The notes beneath the pieces are model-generated. The model searched no databases. It saw only the letters and a list, made by a program, of their open reading frames with translations, and was not told the origin of the DNA. Made by a program: the position numbers and the translations under genes. Positions 50,187 through 60,672 of a stretch of 64,000 nucleotides of DNA are shown here, piece after piece. Origin of the DNA: DATAQC01 sp038232455 (GTDB taxonomy: Bacteria; Actinomycetota; Acidimicrobiia; Acidimicrobiales; AC-14); NCBI GenBank assembly GCA_038232455.1, contig JBBSHU010000001.1:13823-77822 (forward strand), given 5' to 3'. The first letter of the stretch is position 1. The number at the start of each line of letters is the position of its first letter.

Positions 50187-52340
50187 TCATGGCGTCGTCG
50201 CCTCTGTAACCAGCCCGGGATCGAGACCGGTGCGACGCAAAGAATGCCAACGAAGACGGGTCCCCACCGCGGCGCTGAACACGGATTGAATCAGCACCAG
50301 GTACATGAGCTGGCGGTAGACGAACTGTTGCAGGGGGACAACCCAGAGCGGTCCCATCTGCTCGCCGTCGAGGCGGAAGGCATAGACGCCCATCGCCAGC
50401 TGCAGGAGGTTGAAGCTCGTCCAGTAGGCGATCACCGTGTACGGATTGAGAAACAACAGCCCGTACACGGCGAAGAGGTCGACGGCAGGAGCCAGCAGCG
50501 GGAGGAGCACCTGGAACAACAACAGATAGGGCAGGCCATGCCGCCCGAGCGGTCCGCCCTCACGGACGGCCCCCCGGTGCTTCCACATCGCCTGCATGGT
50601 CCCGTAACACCAGCGGTAGCGCTGGCGCCACAGGGCGTTCAGGCTGGCGGGCGCCTCGGTCCATGCTCTGGCCCGCTCCTCGTACACGACTCGCCACCCG
50701 GCTCGGTTCACGGCCATTGTCAGGTCGGTGTCCTCGGCCAGGGTGTCCCCGCTGACTCCACCCACGGCGACAAGTGCCTGGCGACGGAAGGCGCCGATCG
50801 CCCCTGGCACCGTCGGCATGCACCGCAGGGTGTCGTACATGCGGCGGTCGAGGTTGAACCCGATCACGTACTCGACGTGCTGCCATCGTCCGAGGATCCC
50901 CCGGCGGTTACCGACTTTGGTGTTACCGCTGACCGCGCCCACGATCGGATCTGCGAACGGCCGTACCAGCTGCTGCACGGTGTCCGGCTCGAAGACCGTG
51001 TCACCATCGACCATGACGAGCACGTCATGGTGAGCGGCTGCGACCCCGGCGTTGAGGGCGGCGGGTTTGCCGGCATTGGCTTGGGTGATGAGGCTGACCC
51101 GGGGGAGAGCCAACCCAGCAACGATCGCAGCCGTGCGATCCGTGGAGCCGTCGTCGACGACGATGATCTCCAGGTCGGGGTAGTCACTGGCGGCCAGGGA
51201 TCGTACGGCAGCGGCGATGCCCACCTCCTCGTTGTAGGCGGGCACGACGACGCTCACCGGGGGCAGGAAGACAGCGTCGCCAGGGGGGACGACCAGGCGT
51301 GAGTGGCGGTGAGCCAGTACGAGGACGACGATCCCTCGGAGGATGGACAGCAGGCCGATCGGTATGAACAGGAGGGCAATCAGGCCGGTGACCATGGCAG
51401 AGAGCCGAATCACAACCGCCAGCGTCACTCCTTGGAGATGAGGCAGGGTGGCGACCCTGGCGTTCGTCAACGAGCGCGGCAGCCCGGCGATGTCGGACAC
51501 GGTCCCGAACCCGTACCCCTGAGATTGAAGGGCGGGGATCAAACGATCGAGCGCAGCGACGGTCTGTGCTCGGTTCCCACCTCCGTCGTGGAGCAGGATG
51601 ATGCCACCCTGGCCCGCCGGAGGCGTCGCGTTGGCCACGATGCGATCAACGCCCGGCCGCTTCCAGTCCCTGCCGTCCTCGGTGGCGGCAACCACCAGGT
51701 AGCCGACGCGACTCGCCGCTCGAGCGGCCCGGAAGGTGGAGGCGCTGAATTCCCTGGCGGTGGAGGAGTAGGGCAGCCGGAGAATGGACGTGTTGATGTC
51801 CGCCGCTCCGGCCAGGGCCGTCTGGGTGAGCGAGAGCTCCAGATTGGCCCGGGTGCCGGAGACGTTGCCCAAGTCGGCGTGGGTGAAGGTGTGTGCTCCG
51901 ATGTCATTGCCATCACGCAACACGGCGTTCACCAGCCCGGCGTGGGCTTGAACCCGGGAGCCCACCATGAAGAACGTGGCGTTCACGTGGTGACGACGCA
52001 GCACGGCGAGCACCTTCGGAGTCCAGGTTGGGTCGGGCCCGTCGTCGAACGTGAGCGCAATTTGTCGAGAAGGCGGCGTGACTGACCGGAGATCCGTCCC
52101 GGACAGGTCGAGCACGGGACCGACGTCGGCCAGGCCGGCCACCGCCACCCCGTGGGGCTGGCTCGACGACGAGCCCAGTTGCTGGCTGACGAATCCTTGC
52201 AGCACAAGGGCGACGGCAAGTGCCGACATGGCCAGCCCCAACAGCAGCCAATGACCTGGCGGTCGCCGGAGGTAGCGCCGAAGGCGACGCTCACGAGAAT
52301 CAATCGGCGAGGTCGCTCGTCGGCGCGACGGTGATATCAC
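50187..52340 (-). CDS. Fusion of polysaccharide deacetylase and GT2 synthase
   Basis: The 717-residue protein unites a NodB/PgaB-like deacetylase with a NodC/PgaC-like glycosyltransferase. Residues 1-30 are basic, with a transmembrane segment at about 31-50. The deacetylase (about 90-270) has TFDDGPDP with D99/D100 and HTFTHADL with H150 and H154. The GT2 (about 350-620) has VVPAYNEE, VVDDGSTD, MVDGDTVF, AEDTDLT and QRYRW, followed by C-terminal membrane segments. It probably synthesises and deacetylates an aminosugar polymer such as poly-GlcNAc. The domain order NodB then NodC in one chain is less common than separate proteins. Confidence 0.92.
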   Translation of the reverse strand: MISPSRRRATSPIDSRERRLRRYLRRPPGHWLLLGLAMSALAVALVLQGFVSQQLGSSSSQPHGVAVAGLADVGPVLDLSGTDLRSVTPPSRQIALTFDDGPDPTWTPKVLAVLRRHHVNATFFMVGSRVQAHAGLVNAVLRDGNDIGAHTFTHADLGNVSGTRANLELSLTQTALAGAADINTSILRLPYSSTAREFSASTFRAARAASRVGYLVVAATEDGRDWKRPGVDRIVANATPPAGQGGIILLHDGGGNRAQTVAALDRLIPALQSQGYGFGTVSDIAGLPRSLTNARVATLPHLQGVTLAVVIRLSAMVTGLIALLFIPIGLLSILRGIVVLVLAHRHSRLVVPPGDAVFLPPVSVVVPAYNEEVGIAAAVRSLAASDYPDLEIIVVDDGSTDRTAAIVAGLALPRVSLITQANAGKPAALNAGVAAAHHDVLVMVDGDTVFEPDTVQQLVRPFADPIVGAVSGNTKVGNRRGILGRWQHVEYVIGFNLDRRMYDTLRCMPTVPGAIGAFRRQALVAVGGVSGDTLAEDTDLTMAVNRAGWRVVYEERARAWTEAPASLNALWRQRYRWCYGTMQAMWKHRGAVREGGPLGRHGLPYLLLFQVLLPLLAPAVDLFAVYGLLFLNPYTVIAYWTSFNLLQLAMGVYAFRLDGEQMGPLWVVPLQQFVYRQLMYLVLIQSVFSAAVGTRLRWHSLRRTGLDPGLVTEATTP

Positions 52341-52370
52341 GAAAGGGTTCTCACCGACGAGCGCGCTGCG

Positions 52371-52940
52371 TCAGGGGCGCCCGTGCGGTACTCCCGACCG
52401 GCCCGGGGCGTTCGTCACCGTGGTCGTCGGCCCGGTCGTCGGCTGCGGACCCTGGCGACCGGGCACAGAGCTCGGCGGTCCGCCAGGATTCGCGCCATTG
52501 GCTGGTGCCGGGCCCGGACCGGAAGCAGGAACCGTTGTCGGCGGGTCCGAGGTCGGAACCGCCGCCGGTGGGAGGCCAGCCACGCCGGGGGTGGAAGGAG
52601 TCCCGCTCGCCGTCGTCGGCGGCGAGCTGGCGACCGGCGGTCGGGCGACGGTCGTCTTCAAGTCGGGTGCCGGCACGTTCTGGGAGTCGCCACCGAGATC
52701 AGCCGACGCCCCAGGACCGGGTTCGGCCAGCACCGGGCCCAGGCCAGGCAAGGTGAGATGAGGCGCCCATGGGGCGCGGGCGAAGCTGGCGCCGAGCAGG
52801 AACAAATAGGCCAGGATGCAGGCGGCCGCGGCGCGACCGACCCACCGAAGGCGGCGCCACCGTCGGCCCGTCTCGTCGACAAAAACGGGGAGCCCAAGGT
52901 CGGGCGCGGTCGGGCATAGCTGGACCACACCCTCCGGCAT
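52371..52940 (-). CDS. Membrane-anchored Pro/Thr-rich protein, partner of the fusion?
   Basis: The 189-residue protein has a basic cytoplasmic start, one hydrophobic helix (VGRAAAACILAYLFLLGASF, about 34-53) and a long low-complexity exterior of Pro, Thr, Ala and Gly. No domain is recognised. It ends 30 bp before the deacetylase-glycosyltransferase gene and is probably co-transcribed, so it may anchor or space the synthase in the envelope (inference). ATG 52940 has GGAGGGT upstream. Confidence 0.7.
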   Translation of the reverse strand: MPEGVVQLCPTAPDLGLPVFVDETGRRWRRLRWVGRAAAACILAYLFLLGASFARAPWAPHLTLPGLGPVLAEPGPGASADLGGDSQNVPAPDLKTTVARPPVASSPPTTASGTPSTPGVAGLPPAAVPTSDPPTTVPASGPGPAPANGANPGGPPSSVPGRQGPQPTTGPTTTVTNAPGRSGVPHGRP

Positions 52941-53181
52941 ACCCCCTATCGTACCGAGCCACGCCCGTCGTCCGACGTCGCGGGCGCAAGGCTTTGGTGG
53001 GTAGCAGCCCGGCGCCGAGGAGGAGGTCCTGGCGTGCACTCGCGGCCGCAGCTTCGTGTCGCTGCTTGTCGACCGTCGTCCCATAGAACGGGCTGGCACC
53101 GGTGGGAGGACTTCGAGAAATTGACCCTGAGGAGGGACCGAGCGTGGGGGAGGCCGGTGGCTTGCTCGCCGGAGGCCTCAG

Positions 53182-54651
53182 CTACGGGAGCTCGATCGAC
53201 TGCTTGTGGTTGAACACGTCGAGCGGATCCCAGCGAGCCTTCGCCTCCTGCAGCCTCGGGTAGTTGTCCTTGTAGTAGAGGGTCTGCCAGTCGACGAGGT
53301 CGGCATCGGGGTAGTTCACGTAGCAGCCGTCCAGGCGACCGTCGGGCCGCGGCCCTCTCGGGCCGTACATCTCGCCGTAGAAGTCGGAGAACCACCCGAG
53401 GTTCACATCGTCATCCGTCTCGTTCTGCCAGTACGTCTGGTACTGCAGCTTCATCGCCGACGACCGTTGTGGCACCGGCGTCTCGTGTGGGGCCACCGCG
53501 TTCACCTGACCGCCGTAGGAGTCGACCTGGAGGAGGGCCTGGTCGTTGTCGTAATCGAGCTGGCGCAGGTTCCTGTACACGGTCTCGCACTCGGTGTCGG
53601 TGAAGTTGCCGATCATGTACGCCGCGCCGTACTTGCCCCGTTGTGGGTTCCCGGAGCCGTTCAGGATCTGGGTCACGAACAGCCAGGGCATGAACCGGAC
53701 GTCGAGGCTCGGAGACGGGATGCCGTGGTAGCCGACCGGCCGCACGACAGGCTCGGGGGCGGCGCATTTGGGCCGCACCTGGTCGCGAAACGCGTGAAGG
53801 GGACCGGGGTCGTCATCGACGTACTGCATGGTCAACACGATCTGGGGCGCCGGCTTGCAGGTGAGATGCAAGAGGGCGAACAGTCCGTCGAACGAGCCGG
53901 GGCCGGGGTCCTTGTGGTCGACGAAGAACCGGCCATAGCCTTGGAGGAACTCGGTGAACGAGTCGACGTCGAAGCCCTTCCACGGGTACCCCTCGCTCAC
54001 CAGCCACGCCTCCGAGGGAGCAGGCGGAGGGTCGGCGAAGAAGAACTTGGTGACGATGCCGAAGGTGCCGCCTCCCCCGCCCTTGTTCGCCCACAGCATC
54101 AGCTGCTCGTCGGCCGTCGCGCCGTCGGCACCGAAGACGTCGCAATGAACGGTGCGCTCACCGTCGACATGAATCACCTCCACCGCAGTGAGGTGGTCGA
54201 CGGTCAGCCCGAACTTGCGCGACAGGAGCCCGTAACCCGCGCCGGTGATGTGACCGGCCGCCCCCACCGAGTAGCACGAGCCCCCGGGGATGGTCACGCC
54301 GTACTGCTTTTCCAGCTTGGAGTAGACGTCGAAAAGGGTGGCGCCCGCCTCGATCACGTACCACCCCTTTGCCGAGTCGAAGTAGACGTCGGTCATGGCG
54401 CTGAGGTCGATGACGACGCCGCCGTCGTTGCCGTAGACGAAGTCCTCGTAGCAGTGACCGCCTCCTCGCACCGTGACACGCAATCCGGCCTGGAGAGCAG
54501 AGTCGACGGCCGCCACCACGTCACTCGGACTGCAGCACAGCCGTACGTAGGCCGGCTCAGCAACCCAGCGCTGGTTGAAGCCGCGGGTCAGGTTCGGGAA
54601 GCGGGCGTCGCCGGCCCGCACTGTCGGCCCCTGTGGAGCGGTGTCGGTCAT
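53182..54651 (-). CDS. FAD-binding (berberine-bridge-type) oxidoreductase
   Basis: The 489-residue protein has the PCMH FAD domain with H66 in VRGGGHCYED and C126 in GGSCYSVG, the two residues that bind FAD covalently in the bicovalent subgroup. The substrate domain and a C-terminal berberine-bridge segment (YPRLQEAKARWDPLDVFN) follow. It lacks a signal peptide. Such enzymes oxidise sugars, aldehydes or alkaloids; the substrate is unknown. It stands directly downstream of thiC with 10 bp between, so co-transcription under the TPP riboswitch is possible but biologically odd. Confidence 0.9.
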   Translation of the reverse strand: MTDTAPQGPTVRAGDARFPNLTRGFNQRWVAEPAYVRLCCSPSDVVAAVDSALQAGLRVTVRGGGHCYEDFVYGNDGGVVIDLSAMTDVYFDSAKGWYVIEAGATLFDVYSKLEKQYGVTIPGGSCYSVGAAGHITGAGYGLLSRKFGLTVDHLTAVEVIHVDGERTVHCDVFGADGATADEQLMLWANKGGGGGTFGIVTKFFFADPPPAPSEAWLVSEGYPWKGFDVDSFTEFLQGYGRFFVDHKDPGPGSFDGLFALLHLTCKPAPQIVLTMQYVDDDPGPLHAFRDQVRPKCAAPEPVVRPVGYHGIPSPSLDVRFMPWLFVTQILNGSGNPQRGKYGAAYMIGNFTDTECETVYRNLRQLDYDNDQALLQVDSYGGQVNAVAPHETPVPQRSSAMKLQYQTYWQNETDDDVNLGWFSDFYGEMYGPRGPRPDGRLDGCYVNYPDADLVDWQTLYYKDNYPRLQEAKARWDPLDVFNHKQSIELP

Positions 54652-54661
54652 AGCCCTGACG

Positions 54662-56401
<1,740 letters not shown>

Positions 56402-56407
56402 CGTGTC

Positions 56408-56487
56408 ACTCCCTCCGCCGGCATTACCCGGATCAGGTCAACGGTCGGCGCCATTCGGCACCCTCTCAGCCCGGCGTTCGGGCTCCC
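56408..56487 (-). promoter_or_regulatory. TPP riboswitch (THI box) upstream of thiC
   Basis: On the minus strand the leader reads GGGAGCCCGAACGCCGGGCT, then GAGAGGGTGCC, and later ACCTGATCCGGGTAATGCCG then GCGGAGGGAGT, which hold the conserved CTGAGA and CTGATC..GGTAAT..GCGNAGGGA elements of the TPP aptamer. The final GGAGGGA is both P1 and the thiC ribosome site, so ligand binding should hide it and block translation. Confidence 0.95.
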
Positions 56488-56543
56488 GTACCCTTAGCTT
56501 GGCACATGGCGCCCCCTGCCCGGTTGGGCACGTACCCTCGGAG

Positions 56544-57080
56544 ATGGTCGGCATTGCGTTCGGTCCCGCAGCCGGCTTCGGCTACGCCTGCGCCTTCGTA
56601 CTGGCCGTGGTTCTAGCCCGGGCGGCCGTGTTGAAGGCGCTGCGGCCGGCGGACACGGCGGCCGGCTTCGCCGCTCTCGGCGTCCCGGCCGCGCCGGTCG
56701 TGGCCAGGCTGGTGCCCGTCGCCGAGATCGGCGTGGCCGTTGCCCTCCTGGCGGTGCCCCGCGTCGGTGGCCTCGCCGCCCTGTTCATGCTGGGAACGTT
56801 CAGCGTGTTCCTCGCCCGGGCTGTCAAGACGGGCAGGCGCGCCGGGTGCAACTGCTTCGGCCAGACCAGGGGACAACCGGTCTCCGGTGTCGACCTCGTG
56901 CGCAACGTCGCTTTGTCCGGGTTGGCGGTCGCCGCCCTTCTGGCCGACGGTCCGGCGCCACTGCCACTGACCGCCGCGTCCACCCTCGCCGCTCTCATCA
57001 CCGTCGCGGTGGGCATCGTCCTGCTGCGGCTCCTGCGCGCACGACAGGCGCGAACGGTTCATTCTGAGCGCGATTTCTAA
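56544..57080 (+). CDS. MauE/DoxX-like membrane protein
   Basis: The 178-residue protein has about four membrane helices. A short C-x-C-F-G motif in AGCNCFGQ between helices resembles MauE, which handles methylamine dehydrogenase or disulfide-bond formation. Related proteins act with thioredoxin-like partners. The role here is unknown; no MauD or Mau structural genes are adjacent. ATG 56544 has GGAG 4 bp upstream, close but acceptable. Confidence 0.8.
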   Translation: MVGIAFGPAAGFGYACAFVLAVVLARAAVLKALRPADTAAGFAALGVPAAPVVARLVPVAEIGVAVALLAVPRVGGLAALFMLGTFSVFLARAVKTGRRAGCNCFGQTRGQPVSGVDLVRNVALSGLAVAALLADGPAPLPLTAASTLAALITVAVGIVLLRLLRARQARTVHSERDF

Positions 57081-57163
57081 CTGCTGATGTTGGAAATCCG
57101 GCGAAGAACGGCAAGTGGCCCGCCGGTCGGTAACCACCGGACGGCGGGTAACGTCGGACTGCG

Positions 57164-58198
57164 ATGTCGCCCGACGCCACCAGCTCGTTCCTCGACGCCT
57201 GCCGGCGCCTACCCGTGGAACAGACCCCCGTGTGGTTCATGCGCCAGGCCGGGCGGTCGTTGCCCGAGTACCGGGCCGTGCGGGCAAAGGCGTCGATGTT
57301 CGACATCGTGGGTGACCCCGAGCTGGCCGCCGAAGTCACCCTCCAACCGGTCCGTCGGCTGGGTGTCGACGCGGCCATCCTCTTCTCCGACATCGTGGTC
57401 CCCCTCACTGCTATCGGCGTCGGAATCGAGCTGCGAGAAGGGGTCGGGCCTGTGCTCGACCAGCCCTTCCGCGGCCCCGACGATCTGCGCCGCCTGCGTC
57501 CCCTCGAGCCCGAGGCCGACATCGCCCATGTTCTCGACACGGTTCGCCTCGTCACCAAGGAGTGCGATGTGCCCCTGATCGGGTTCGCCGGGGCCCCGTT
57601 CACCCTGGCCAGCTATCTGATCGAGGGGGGCCCGTCGAAGAGCCACGCCCGGACCAAGGCCCTCATGTTTGCTGATCCCTCGACCTGGTCGCTGCTCCTC
57701 GACGCCCTGGCCGACATCGTCCTGGCGTCGCTGCGGGCCCAGGTGGCCGCCGGTGCCGCCGCCGTGCAGGTGTTCGACTCGTGGGCGGGGGCGCTGACCC
57801 CGGGCGACTACCGCCGGTCGGTCCTTCCCGCCAGCCGCCGCATCTTCGCCGGGCTTGCCGACCTGGGCGTGCCCCGGATCCATTTCGGCGTGAACACCGG
57901 CGAGCTGCTCGACTTGTTCGCCCAGGCGGGAGCCGACGTCGTCGGCGTCGACTGGCGGGTGCCGCTCGACCGGGCCCGTCCGCGGCTGCCGGCCGACGTG
58001 GCCGTGCAAGGCAACCTCGACCCCGCCGCGTGCCTGGCGCCGCCGGCCGCCAGGGAGGCCGCCGTCGCCGACGTGCTGGCCCGCAACGGCGGCCGCCCCG
58101 GGCACGTGTTCAACCTGGGCCACGGTGTGCTGCCCGAGACCGATCCCGACAGCCTCCGCCGCGTCGTCGACCAGGTGCACGCCTGGAGTCCGGATTGA
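57164..58198 (+). CDS. hemE: Uroporphyrinogen decarboxylase
   Basis: The 344-residue barrel decarboxylates uroporphyrinogen III to coproporphyrinogen III. Signatures: PVWFMRQAGRSLPEYR, ILFSDIVVPLTAIG, GFAGAPFTLASYLIEG, FDSWAGALTPGDYR and LGHGVLPETDP. ATG 57164 is the start. Its TGA overlaps the probable TTG of hemH (TTGA), placing the haem genes in one operon hemE-hemH-hemY. Confidence 0.96.
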   Translation: MSPDATSSFLDACRRLPVEQTPVWFMRQAGRSLPEYRAVRAKASMFDIVGDPELAAEVTLQPVRRLGVDAAILFSDIVVPLTAIGVGIELREGVGPVLDQPFRGPDDLRRLRPLEPEADIAHVLDTVRLVTKECDVPLIGFAGAPFTLASYLIEGGPSKSHARTKALMFADPSTWSLLLDALADIVLASLRAQVAAGAAAVQVFDSWAGALTPGDYRRSVLPASRRIFAGLADLGVPRIHFGVNTGELLDLFAQAGADVVGVDWRVPLDRARPRLPADVAVQGNLDPAACLAPPAAREAAVADVLARNGGRPGHVFNLGHGVLPETDPDSLRRVVDQVHAWSPD

Positions 58199-59232
58199 TC
58201 GAAGGGGCGGCCGGCCTGATCGAAGGGGCGGCCGCGGTGGGCGAACTAGTGGCCGGCGCGGGCGACATGTTGTCCGGCCATGGACGAAAGGCTGCGACCG
58301 GGGTCCTGGTCATGGCCTACGGCACGCCCGCCACCCCCGCCGACGTGGAGGCCTATTACACCCACGTGCGCCGGGGCCGTGCGCCCACGCCCGAACAGCT
58401 GGCCGACCTCCAGCGCCGCTATGACGCCATCGGCGGGACCTCGCCCCTCCTGGAGGTGACCCAGGCGCAGGCCGACGGCCTGGCCGTCGCCCTGGGCAAG
58501 GGCTGGGAGGTCGAACTGGGCATGAAGCATGCGCCCCCGTTCATCGAGGACGGCGTGGCCGCCCTCGCCGGTCGCGGCGTCGGCCGCATCGTCGGCCTGG
58601 TGCTGGCTCCGCACTACTCGGCGCTGTCTGTGGGTGAGTACGCGAGTCGTATCCGGGCCACCGACGTGGTGACCACCAACGGGGTGGAACTGGCCATGGT
58701 CGAGTCGTGGCACCTGACCCCGGGCTACCTGAACCTCCTCGCCCGCCGGGTGATCGTGGCCTGCGCCGGCCTGGGCGACGTCGACCCCGAACGTGTCGAA
58801 GTCGTCTTCACCGCCCACAGCCTTCCCGCCCGCATCCTCGACACCGGCGATCCGTATCCCACCCAGCTCCGGGAAACGGCCCAGGCCGTCGCCGACATCG
58901 TGGGCCTGCGTAGGTGGTCGGTGGCGTGGCAGAGCGCAGGGCGCACGCCCGAACCCTGGATCGGGCCGGATCTGCTCGAGGTCCTGCGTGACCGGGCGAT
59001 GACAGACGTGGAGGGCGTGGTGGTGTGCCCCGCCGGGTTCGTCTCCGACCACCTCGAGATCCTGTACGACCTCGACGTGGAGGCCACGGCTGCTGCGGCC
59101 GACCTGGGCCTGGCCTTCGCCCGCACCGCGTCGCCGAACGACGACCCCGCGTTCTGCGGCACCTTGGCCGCCGTGGTGAAGTCACAGCTGGCCACCGGCG
59201 CCCCGCCGACGGCCAAGACACGGGGTGCCTGA
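58195..59232 (+). CDS. hemH: Ferrochelatase (probably coproporphyrin type)
   Basis: The 345-residue protein inserts iron into a porphyrin. It has VLVMAYGTPATPADVEAYYT at the core start, GGTSPLLEVTQAQADGL, LAPHYSALSVGEY, the active His in FTAHSLPARI and CPAGFVSDHLEILYD. In Actinobacteria this enzyme usually uses coproporphyrin III. The start is uncertain: TTG 58195 has GGAG 6 bp upstream and overlaps hemE; GTG 58237 and ATG 58267 are alternatives. An in-frame 21-bp duplication (58196-58234) encodes LIEGAAG LIEGAA in this N-terminal extension. Confidence 0.93.
   Translation: MIEGAAGLIEGAAAVGELVAGAGDMLSGHGRKAATGVLVMAYGTPATPADVEAYYTHVRRGRAPTPEQLADLQRRYDAIGGTSPLLEVTQAQADGLAVALGKGWEVELGMKHAPPFIEDGVAALAGRGVGRIVGLVLAPHYSALSVGEYASRIRATDVVTTNGVELAMVESWHLTPGYLNLLARRVIVACAGLGDVDPERVEVVFTAHSLPARILDTGDPYPTQLRETAQAVADIVGLRRWSVAWQSAGRTPEPWIGPDLLEVLRDRAMTDVEGVVVCPAGFVSDHLEILYDLDVEATAAAADLGLAFARTASPNDDPAFCGTLAAVVKSQLATGAPPTAKTRGA
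58196..58234 (+). repeat. 21-bp in-frame tandem duplication in the hemH extension
   Basis: TGATCGAAGGGGCGGCCG occurs at 58196-58213 and again at 58217-58234, a period of 21 bp. It duplicates the peptide LIEGAA, outside the ferrochelatase fold, and sits exactly across the hemE-hemH junction. Confidence 0.8.
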
Positions 59233-60661
59233 CCCGGCCAGGCCGTCGGTGGCGATCGTCGGCGGGGGGATCACCGGACTGGCCACCGCTTGGTACCTCG
59301 GCAACGGCCCGGCGGCGCACGACACCTGGATCACGCTGGTCGAGGCGAGTGGGCGCCTCGGCGGCAAGATCCGCACCGAGGTGCTCGGAGGGGTGCCGGT
59401 GGAGGCGGGGCCCGACACCTTCCTGGCCCGGGTGCCCTGGGCCGTCGACCTGGTCCGTGAGCTCGGCCTAGGCGACGACTTGGTGGCGCCGGCGACGGGC
59501 ACCGCCTTCGTCTGTCACGGCGCCCGTCTGCTCCCCCTCCCCGCAGGCACGGTCCTGGGCGTGCCCGTCACCGCCCGGACCCTGCTCGGCACCAGCCTGC
59601 TCTCGCCTGCCGGGAAGGCCCGGGCCGCGCTCGACCTCGTCCTCCCCCGGCGGCGCGCCGGCTCGGGACCCGACCCGTCGGTGGCCGACGTCATCGGGGG
59701 CCGCCTCGGGCCCCAAGCCCTCGAGCGGCTGGTCGAACCTCTGGTGGGAGGTATCAACGCCGGCCGGGCCGACAACCTCAGCCTGCGGTCGGCGGCCCGC
59801 CCCCTGGCCGTCGTCGCCGAGCGCAGCCGCAGCCTGATCCGCGGCCTGCGCGCCGATCGCCGGGGCACCGCCGACGACTCGCCCGTGTTCCTTTCCGTGT
59901 CCGGTGGACTGGGACGTGTCGTCGACCGCCTGGCCTCGTCGCTCGACGACACCGAGGTGCGACTCGACACGGCGGCCGTCGGGATGGCGGCCGAGGGCGG
60001 GCGGTGGCGGATCAGCTGTGAACCCGGTCCCGACCTGATGGCCGACGCCGTCGTCGTGACCGTGCCCGCCTTCGCCGCCGCACAACTCCTGGCTGACGCC
60101 TCTCCCGAGGCGGCCGAGCACCTGGGGCGTGTCCGGCATGCGTCGGTTGTCACCACCACCCTGGCCTACCGGCCCGGAACCGTTGCCGCCATGCCGGATG
60201 GCAGCGGCTTCCTCGTGCCCCGGGGAGAGAACCGCCTGATCACCGCATGCACGTTCTCGACATCGAAGTGGCCCGCTCTCGCCCGGGGCGGCACGGTGCT
60301 GCTGCGGGCCTCGGCCGGACGCGACGGCGACGACCGGGCCCGCCACCTCGACGACGACGCCCTCGTCACCCGGTTGCACGGTGAGCTGACCGAGCTGGTG
60401 GGCGCCACCGAGGCGCCCGTCGCCTGGCGTGTCGACCGCTGGGACAACGGCTTCCCGCAGTACGAACCCGGCCACGACGAACGGGTCAACCGCATCGAGG
60501 CGGTGCTGGCCCGCCTCGACGGGGTCTTCGTGGCGGGGGCCCCCTACCGGGGCGTGGGTATCGCCGCATGCGTGCAACAAGCGGGCATTGCCGCCGGCCG
60601 GGTGCGGGCCCATTTGTCCCATCAGCCCGCCCCGTCGGGGGAGACTGGGGCCACGAGTTGA
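59225..60661 (+). CDS. hemY: Protoporphyrinogen/coproporphyrinogen oxidase HemY-type
   Basis: The 478-residue flavoprotein begins with the FAD motif VAIVGGGITGLATAWYL (9-25) and has EASGRLGGKI, the C-terminal GAPYRGVGIAACVQQAG and other features of HemY/CgoX. In most Actinobacteria this enzyme oxidises coproporphyrinogen III, before iron insertion; that is family knowledge. It overlaps hemH by 8 bp. HemQ/ChdC, the expected last enzyme, is not in the window. Confidence 0.94.
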   Translation: MPDPARPSVAIVGGGITGLATAWYLGNGPAAHDTWITLVEASGRLGGKIRTEVLGGVPVEAGPDTFLARVPWAVDLVRELGLGDDLVAPATGTAFVCHGARLLPLPAGTVLGVPVTARTLLGTSLLSPAGKARAALDLVLPRRRAGSGPDPSVADVIGGRLGPQALERLVEPLVGGINAGRADNLSLRSAARPLAVVAERSRSLIRGLRADRRGTADDSPVFLSVSGGLGRVVDRLASSLDDTEVRLDTAAVGMAAEGGRWRISCEPGPDLMADAVVVTVPAFAAAQLLADASPEAAEHLGRVRHASVVTTTLAYRPGTVAAMPDGSGFLVPRGENRLITACTFSTSKWPALARGGTVLLRASAGRDGDDRARHLDDDALVTRLHGELTELVGATEAPVAWRVDRWDNGFPQYEPGHDERVNRIEAVLARLDGVFVAGAPYRGVGIAACVQQAGIAAGRVRAHLSHQPAPSGETGATS

Positions 60662-60672
60662 AAGGAGGCGCG

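Noticed and set aside
50102..50209. A 35-codon plus-strand frame MPTEMPLTTGDDEDSAGQPF...
   Set aside because: It overlaps the end of the deacetylase-synthase gene, has no ribosome-binding site and no homology signal; it may be chance.
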